Positions 5,445-8,031 of a stretch of DNA of 8,031 nt are shown here, in pieces. The notes beneath the pieces were generated by a model, which had not been told where the DNA came from, searched no databases, and saw nothing but the letters and a program-made list of their open reading frames with translations. Each line of letters starts with the position of its first letter. Positions within the stretch are counted from its first letter, which is position 1. A program made the translations under genes and the position numbers. The stretch is from UBA2160 sp964588665 (lineage in GTDB: Bacteria; Chloroflexota; Dehalococcoidia; Lucifugimonadales; UBA1123), in NCBI GenBank assembly GCA_964588665.1, contig CAZPQQ010000109.1:1-8031 (forward strand), given 5' to 3'.

Positions 5445-5450
5445 CCTCCC
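5445..5450 (-). promoter_or_regulatory. Ribosome binding site of the 47-residue gene
   Basis: GGGAGG, 8 nt before ATG 5436, decides the start and is the main evidence that this short frame is translated. Confidence 0.65.
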
Positions 5451-5518
5451 GGCACGGGCCAACCTGCCGTCAGCGCCGTGCACGCACCGCCATCCGAGCC
5501 ACGAATCCTAACCCATCT

Positions 5519-5527
5519 ATTCTAGCA
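5519..5527 (-). promoter_or_regulatory. Extended -10 promoter for the small gene
   Basis: TGCTAGAAT (TGn plus TAGAAT, five of six to consensus) lies just downstream of the aminotransferase stop. Transcription would begin near 5512 and give a leader of about 75 nt. No clear -35 is present, which extended -10 promoters tolerate. Confidence 0.4.
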
Positions 5528-5550
5528 TCTGCCGAAATCTGCTCCGGGCG

Positions 5551-6456
5551 CTAGCCGTCGAGCCTCGACACGTACTGGTCGACGACGTCCACACCGACCA
5601 GGCCGCTGTAGGCGCGGGTCAGGCGGTCGGTCATCGGTCCGGGGACGCCGCCGTCGCCGATGGGCGAGCCGTTGAAGGACGACACGGGGCAGATGCAGAA
5701 GCTTGTCGACGTGACGAAAGCCTCATCGGCCGTGTACGCGTCGAACAGGTCGATGTCGGCCTCTTTCACCGTGATCCCCAACTCCTGGGCCAGTTCGATC
5801 GTCACCCGTCTGCTGATCCCTGATAGGATCATCTGCTCGCGAGGCGTGATGAGCGTGCCGTTCTTCACCACGAAGATGTTGCTGCCAGGGCCTTCGGCGA
5901 GGTTCCCGTTGACGTCCAGCAGAATGGGCCAGCCGATGGGGTTCTGGGCTTTGACCTCTAGGTCGGCCTGGATCAGGTTGACGTAGTTGTGGACCTTGGC
6001 CCTGGGGCTGTGCGCCTCGGGTGGCGTTCGGCGGACCGATGGCACCACGACGGGCATGCCGTCCCGGTAGTACCGTGCGCGGGCCGCGAACGGAAGCGGC
6101 GCGCATTCGATCACGACGGTGGGGCGGTATTCGCCGTCGACGTTGACGCCTCGTGTGACTCGTTGCGACACCCAAAAGTCGTCCTTTTCGCCCAGCAGCG
6201 GCAGGTTGGCGTTGAGGACTTCCATCGTGAGCTCGGCCATGCGCGCCTTCGGAATCCGCGGGTCTATCCGCATGTATTTCAGAGACTCGTAGAACCGGTC
6301 CAGGTGCTCATCCAGCCGGAAGATCTTCCCGCCGAAGGTACGAGTGGTGTCGAACACGGCGTCACCCTGAAGGAAGCCTCGGTCGCGAATTGAGACCGTT
6401 GCCTGGCTTTCGGGCACTATGGCGCCGTTGACATATGCCACGCGTTCGGAAGTCAT
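5551..6456 (-). CDS. Class IV aminotransferase (branched-chain / D-amino-acid aminotransferase family)
   Basis: This PLP enzyme of fold type IV has 301 residues, the family's usual length. Seen are SIRDRGFLQGDAVFDTTRTF (22-41), the HLDRFYESL helix (51-59), the catalytic lysine in SPRAKVHNYVNLIQA (Lys154), the NLAEGPGSNIF loop (185-195, Glu188 expected near the PLP nitrogen), and LSGISRR (211-217, phosphate binding). The N-terminal RDRGF and the early HxxR fit both IlvE, which transaminates branched-chain keto acids with glutamate, and D-alanine or 4-amino-4-deoxychorismate relatives. AKVHNY in place of the usual IlvE AKxxxNY spacing keeps the substrate open. GAGGTG with 8 nt spacing supports ATG 6456. 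Nearby lysC and thrB favour a link to isoleucine synthesis, but this is inference. The 123-nt gap upstream shows only weak -10-like sequences. Confidence 0.9.
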   Translation of the reverse strand: MTSERVAYVNGAIVPESQATVSIRDRGFLQGDAVFDTTRTFGGKIFRLDEHLDRFYESLKYMRIDPRIPKARMAELTMEVLNANLPLLGEKDDFWVSQRVTRGVNVDGEYRPTVVIECAPLPFAARARYYRDGMPVVVPSVRRTPPEAHSPRAKVHNYVNLIQADLEVKAQNPIGWPILLDVNGNLAEGPGSNIFVVKNGTLITPREQMILSGISRRVTIELAQELGITVKEADIDLFDAYTADEAFVTSTSFCICPVSSFNGSPIGDGGVPGPMTDRLTRAYSGLVGVDVVDQYVSRLDG

Positions 6457-6579
6457 CAGTCAGTCACCTCATTGCCTTTCGAGCATACCACGGAGTTATA
6501 CAATTCGAGTCCAGGCCGGCAGGGAAGACGCCTTTTTCATCGAATAATAAACGATGCGGTCCCCTGTCTGGCCGTCGGT

Positions 6580-7260
6580 TTAAGTCTCGGCAAAACGATA
6601 GCCCACGTTCCAGATGGTTTCGATAAACGTGCGCTCCGAAACCTCGATCTTGCTGCGCAGCCTTCGGATGTGAACGTCCACCGTGCGCGTGCCGCCGAAA
6701 TAGTCGTAGCCCCACACCGAACTCAGGAGCGCCTCGCGCTTGAAAACCCGGCCCGGGCTCTCGGCCAGCACCCGCAACAGCTCGTACTCCTTGAATCGCA
6801 GCCCTATCCGCTGCCCGCCTATGGTGACCTCGTGCGACGTCGGGTCGATGACCAGATCGCCGATGCGTATCACGCCCTCGGGATCTTCGCGTTCCGAGCT
6901 GTCGCCGCGCAGAGATCGCCGCGCACGAACCACAAGCTCGTCAGGGTCGACCGGAGCGACGATGAAGTCGGCGATCCGCAAGGACTCGTCCAGGTCTGCG
7001 ACCCTGCGACCGAGCGTCACCACGATCACCGGAACGCCTTTGTCGCCGCATTCGTGCACACACTGCGCCAACTCGGCGGACGTGAGATACGCGGAGTCGA
7101 TCAGCGCCAGTGTCGTCTCAGGCGCGTCGTCGTGCTCGTCTGACGTCGGAACGTCCTCGGCGCACGTGACGAACGTCGCCTGGACGCCCTGACGCGAGAG
7201 CATCGAGACTAGTTCGCGATGCTCGGCATTCGGCTCAGTGTCGACGGTGTCCGGTGACAT
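6580..7260 (-). CDS. OmpR-type winged-helix regulator with degenerate (pseudo) receiver domain
   Basis: The C-terminal half (about 128-226) is a clear OmpR/PhoB DNA-binding domain: LRFKEYELLRVLAESPGRVF, then VWGYDYFGGTRTVDVHIRRL and IETIWNVGYRF. The N-terminal half keeps a receiver-like fold (LALIDSAYL with Asp55 at the acceptor place, VPVIVVT ending in Thr82, ADFIVAPVDPDELV), but the first strand and its acidic pair are missing and the conserved Lys of the KP motif is Ala102. Phosphorylation by a kinase is thus doubtful; GlnR-like regulators are precedents for phosphorylation-independent pseudo-receivers. No kinase gene is in view. I chose ATG 7260 (226 residues) over GTG 7275, because GAGG lies 6 nt before the ATG. 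It follows the DUF4870 gene by 45 nt and may share its transcript. Targets are unknown. Confidence 0.9.
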   Translation of the reverse strand: MSPDTVDTEPNAEHRELVSMLSRQGVQATFVTCAEDVPTSDEHDDAPETTLALIDSAYLTSAELAQCVHECGDKGVPVIVVTLGRRVADLDESLRIADFIVAPVDPDELVVRARRSLRGDSSEREDPEGVIRIGDLVIDPTSHEVTIGGQRIGLRFKEYELLRVLAESPGRVFKREALLSSVWGYDYFGGTRTVDVHIRRLRSKIEVSERTFIETIWNVGYRFAET

Positions 7261-7305
7261 GGCTAGCCTCGCCACCGGCGCCCTGATGTCGAAACGTGCG
7301 GCACT

Positions 7306-7803
7306 CTATTTCACCAGACGGATTGCAAGCGGGTAGCGGTACTCGATGCCATTGCTGGCTTTGGCGGCGGCGATCATCGTCATGACGATGCCAAACATTC
7401 CAATGACGAACAGCAGGGGGATGCCTACGAGAAGCAATATCAGCACGGCGGAAACTGCCACGTAAATAGTCATCGATATCTGGAAATTGACCGCCTCCTT
7501 GCCGTGGTGGTCGATGTAAGGAGAATCGTATCGCCTTAACCGCCACAACACGAGCGGCGCGATAATGTTGCCCAAAGGAATTACGAATCCGGCGAACGTC
7601 GCCAGATGGCAAAACAGAGCGGTGGTGCGTTCGTTCTGCGTGAGAGCGGGGCGATCCGCAAATGCATCGTCAGCCCAGTCGTGCACCGCGTCGTCGTCGA
7701 CTCGATCGGGTATCCCCGGTTCCGCCTCCGGAGATTCGCCGCAGTGAGAGCAGATGCGAGCATCGGCAGTAAGTTCTCCGCCGCAACTGCGACAAAAGGG
7801 CAT
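7306..7803 (-). CDS. Zinc-ribbon DUF4870 membrane protein
   Basis: This 165-residue protein starts with a zinc ribbon of the zinc_ribbon_2 type (Cys4-x2-Cys7 and Cys18-x2-Cys21). An acidic linker follows (27-55, rich in Asp). The DUF4870 domain takes the rest: NERTTALFCHLATFAGFVIP at 57-76, VLWRLRRYDSPYIDHHGKEAVNFQISM (positions 85-111), then two hydrophobic spans at about 112-130 and 131-147. Three or four membrane segments are expected, with the zinc ribbon cytoplasmic. The family is common in bacteria and its function is not established; a Tic20-like fold has been noted for it. GGGAG about 9 nt before ATG 7803 supports the start; a closer GAGG is also present. It is the first gene of the minus-strand run. 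Confidence 0.88.
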   Translation of the reverse strand: MPFCRSCGGELTADARICSHCGESPEAEPGIPDRVDDDAVHDWADDAFADRPALTQNERTTALFCHLATFAGFVIPLGNIIAPLVLWRLRRYDSPYIDHHGKEAVNFQISMTIYVAVSAVLILLLVGIPLLFVIGMFGIVMTMIAAAKASNGIEYRYPLAIRLVK

Positions 7804-7852
7804 CGCCTCATATCTCCCGCGGAAAAAATGTCGTCCTAGCCAATTGCGGGAC

Positions 7853-7858
7853 AGTATA
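7853..7858 (-). promoter_or_regulatory. Possible -10 box of the DUF4870 gene
   Basis: TATACT lies about 50 nt before the ATG at 7803, within the divergent region shared with tRNA-Asp. No good -35 is seen at 16-18 nt. The rest of 7804-7977 holds the tRNA promoter and leader and no supported gene. Confidence 0.35.
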
Positions 7859-7915
7859 TCAGACGGTCGCAGAGGGGAGACTTGAGCGTGGGCGCCGCCT
7901 CCGAGCAGTCTCGTG

Positions 7916-7945
7916 TTGACCGCTCAACCGCGCGAGCGATACAAT
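7916..7945 (+). promoter_or_regulatory. Promoter of tRNA-Asp
   Basis: TTGACC (7916-7921) and TACAAT (7940-7945), each five of six to the sigma-70 consensus, are spaced by 18 nt. The start point would be near 7952, about 26 nt before the mature tRNA. This is the clearest promoter in the window. Confidence 0.7.
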
Positions 7946-7955
7946 CGATTGGCAA

Positions 7956-7972
7956 GCGCCATCCCCTGGCGC
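7956..7972 (+). other. Hairpin in the tRNA-Asp 5' leader
   Basis: GCGCCA and TGGCGC pair perfectly around a TCCCC loop, ending 5 nt before the first base of the tRNA. It would form in the precursor leader and could affect RNase P access or leader decay. A chance GC-rich stem is possible. Confidence 0.4.
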
Positions 7973-7977
7973 GACGC

Positions 7978-8031
7978 GGCCCCGTGGTGTAGCGGCTAAC
8001 ACACTGCCCTGTCAAGGCAGAGATCGCCGGT
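7978..8031 (+). tRNA. tRNA-Asp (GTC), 3' end cut by the window
   Basis: The first 54 bases of a tRNA are present. The acceptor 5' strand is GGCCCCG (7978-7984), followed by T8 and G9. The D stem is GTGT/ACAC with loop AGCGGCTA, and the anticodon stem is CTGCC/GGCAG with loop CTGTCAA, so the anticodon GTC (8011-8013) reads Asp codons GAC and GAU. The variable loop AGATC and the T-stem 5' strand GCCGG follow, and the window stops at T54. The T loop and acceptor 3' strand are outside, so the acceptor pairing cannot be checked. Confidence 0.93.

Noticed and set aside
5180..5455. Minus-strand frame of 91 codons overlapping the small gene
   Set aside because: It begins upstream of the GGGAGG site with no ribosome site of its own and is very Arg/His rich. 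The overlapping frame from 5436 has proper start signals and normal composition.
7889..7992. Plus-strand short GTG-started frame before and into the tRNA
   Set aside because: It overlaps the tRNA promoter, leader and tRNA body; the promoter and tRNA explain this stretch better.

Overview
The window reads as one GC-rich bacterial chromosomal segment of about 8 kb. Both ends look like the ends of an assembly contig: the left end carries a perfect palindrome and long C and G homopolymers, and the right end stops inside a tRNA. Every protein gene with good support lies on the minus strand; only the tRNA-Asp gene at the right edge is on the plus strand. TGA, TAG and TAA are all used as stops, and ATG, GTG or TTG as starts, so the code is standard. 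The gene mix (polyprenol-phosphate sugar synthases, a zinc-ribbon DUF4870 protein, an OmpR-type regulator with a degenerate receiver) would suit a Chloroflexota-like lineage, but that is an impression from memory and not proven here.

Layout in the direction of minus-strand transcription, right to left. (1) A divergent promoter region separates the tRNA-Asp gene from a zinc-ribbon/DUF4870 membrane protein. (2) This is followed 45 nt later by a winged-helix regulator with a pseudo-receiver domain. (3) Next is a class IV aminotransferase (branched-chain or D-amino-acid type). (4) A small gene with an excellent ribosome binding site follows. Its frame is interrupted by a single TGA, continues in frame for 22 codons, and has a SECIS-like hairpin just after the TGA. 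(5) Homoserine kinase (thrB) and aspartokinase (lysC) follow. lysC carries a strong internal start for a separate regulatory beta subunit. (6) Two family-2 glycosyltransferases, resembling dolichyl-phosphate glucose synthase and dolichyl-phosphate mannose synthase, come next. (7) A TPR protein with a possible HIRAN-like domain and an acidic tail follows. (8) Last are a very short ORF and the start of a coupled gene that runs into damaged or low-complexity sequence at the left end.

Functionally, lysC, thrB and the aminotransferase belong to aspartate-family and branched-chain amino-acid metabolism: LysC makes aspartyl phosphate, ThrB makes O-phosphohomoserine for threonine, and threonine feeds isoleucine, whose last step is a class IV transamination. 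The two glycosyltransferases probably charge a polyprenyl phosphate with mannose and glucose for use outside the membrane. The most unusual points are the TGA-interrupted small gene, the pseudo-receiver regulator, the internal lysC start and the small coupled ORF next to the left-end palindrome.
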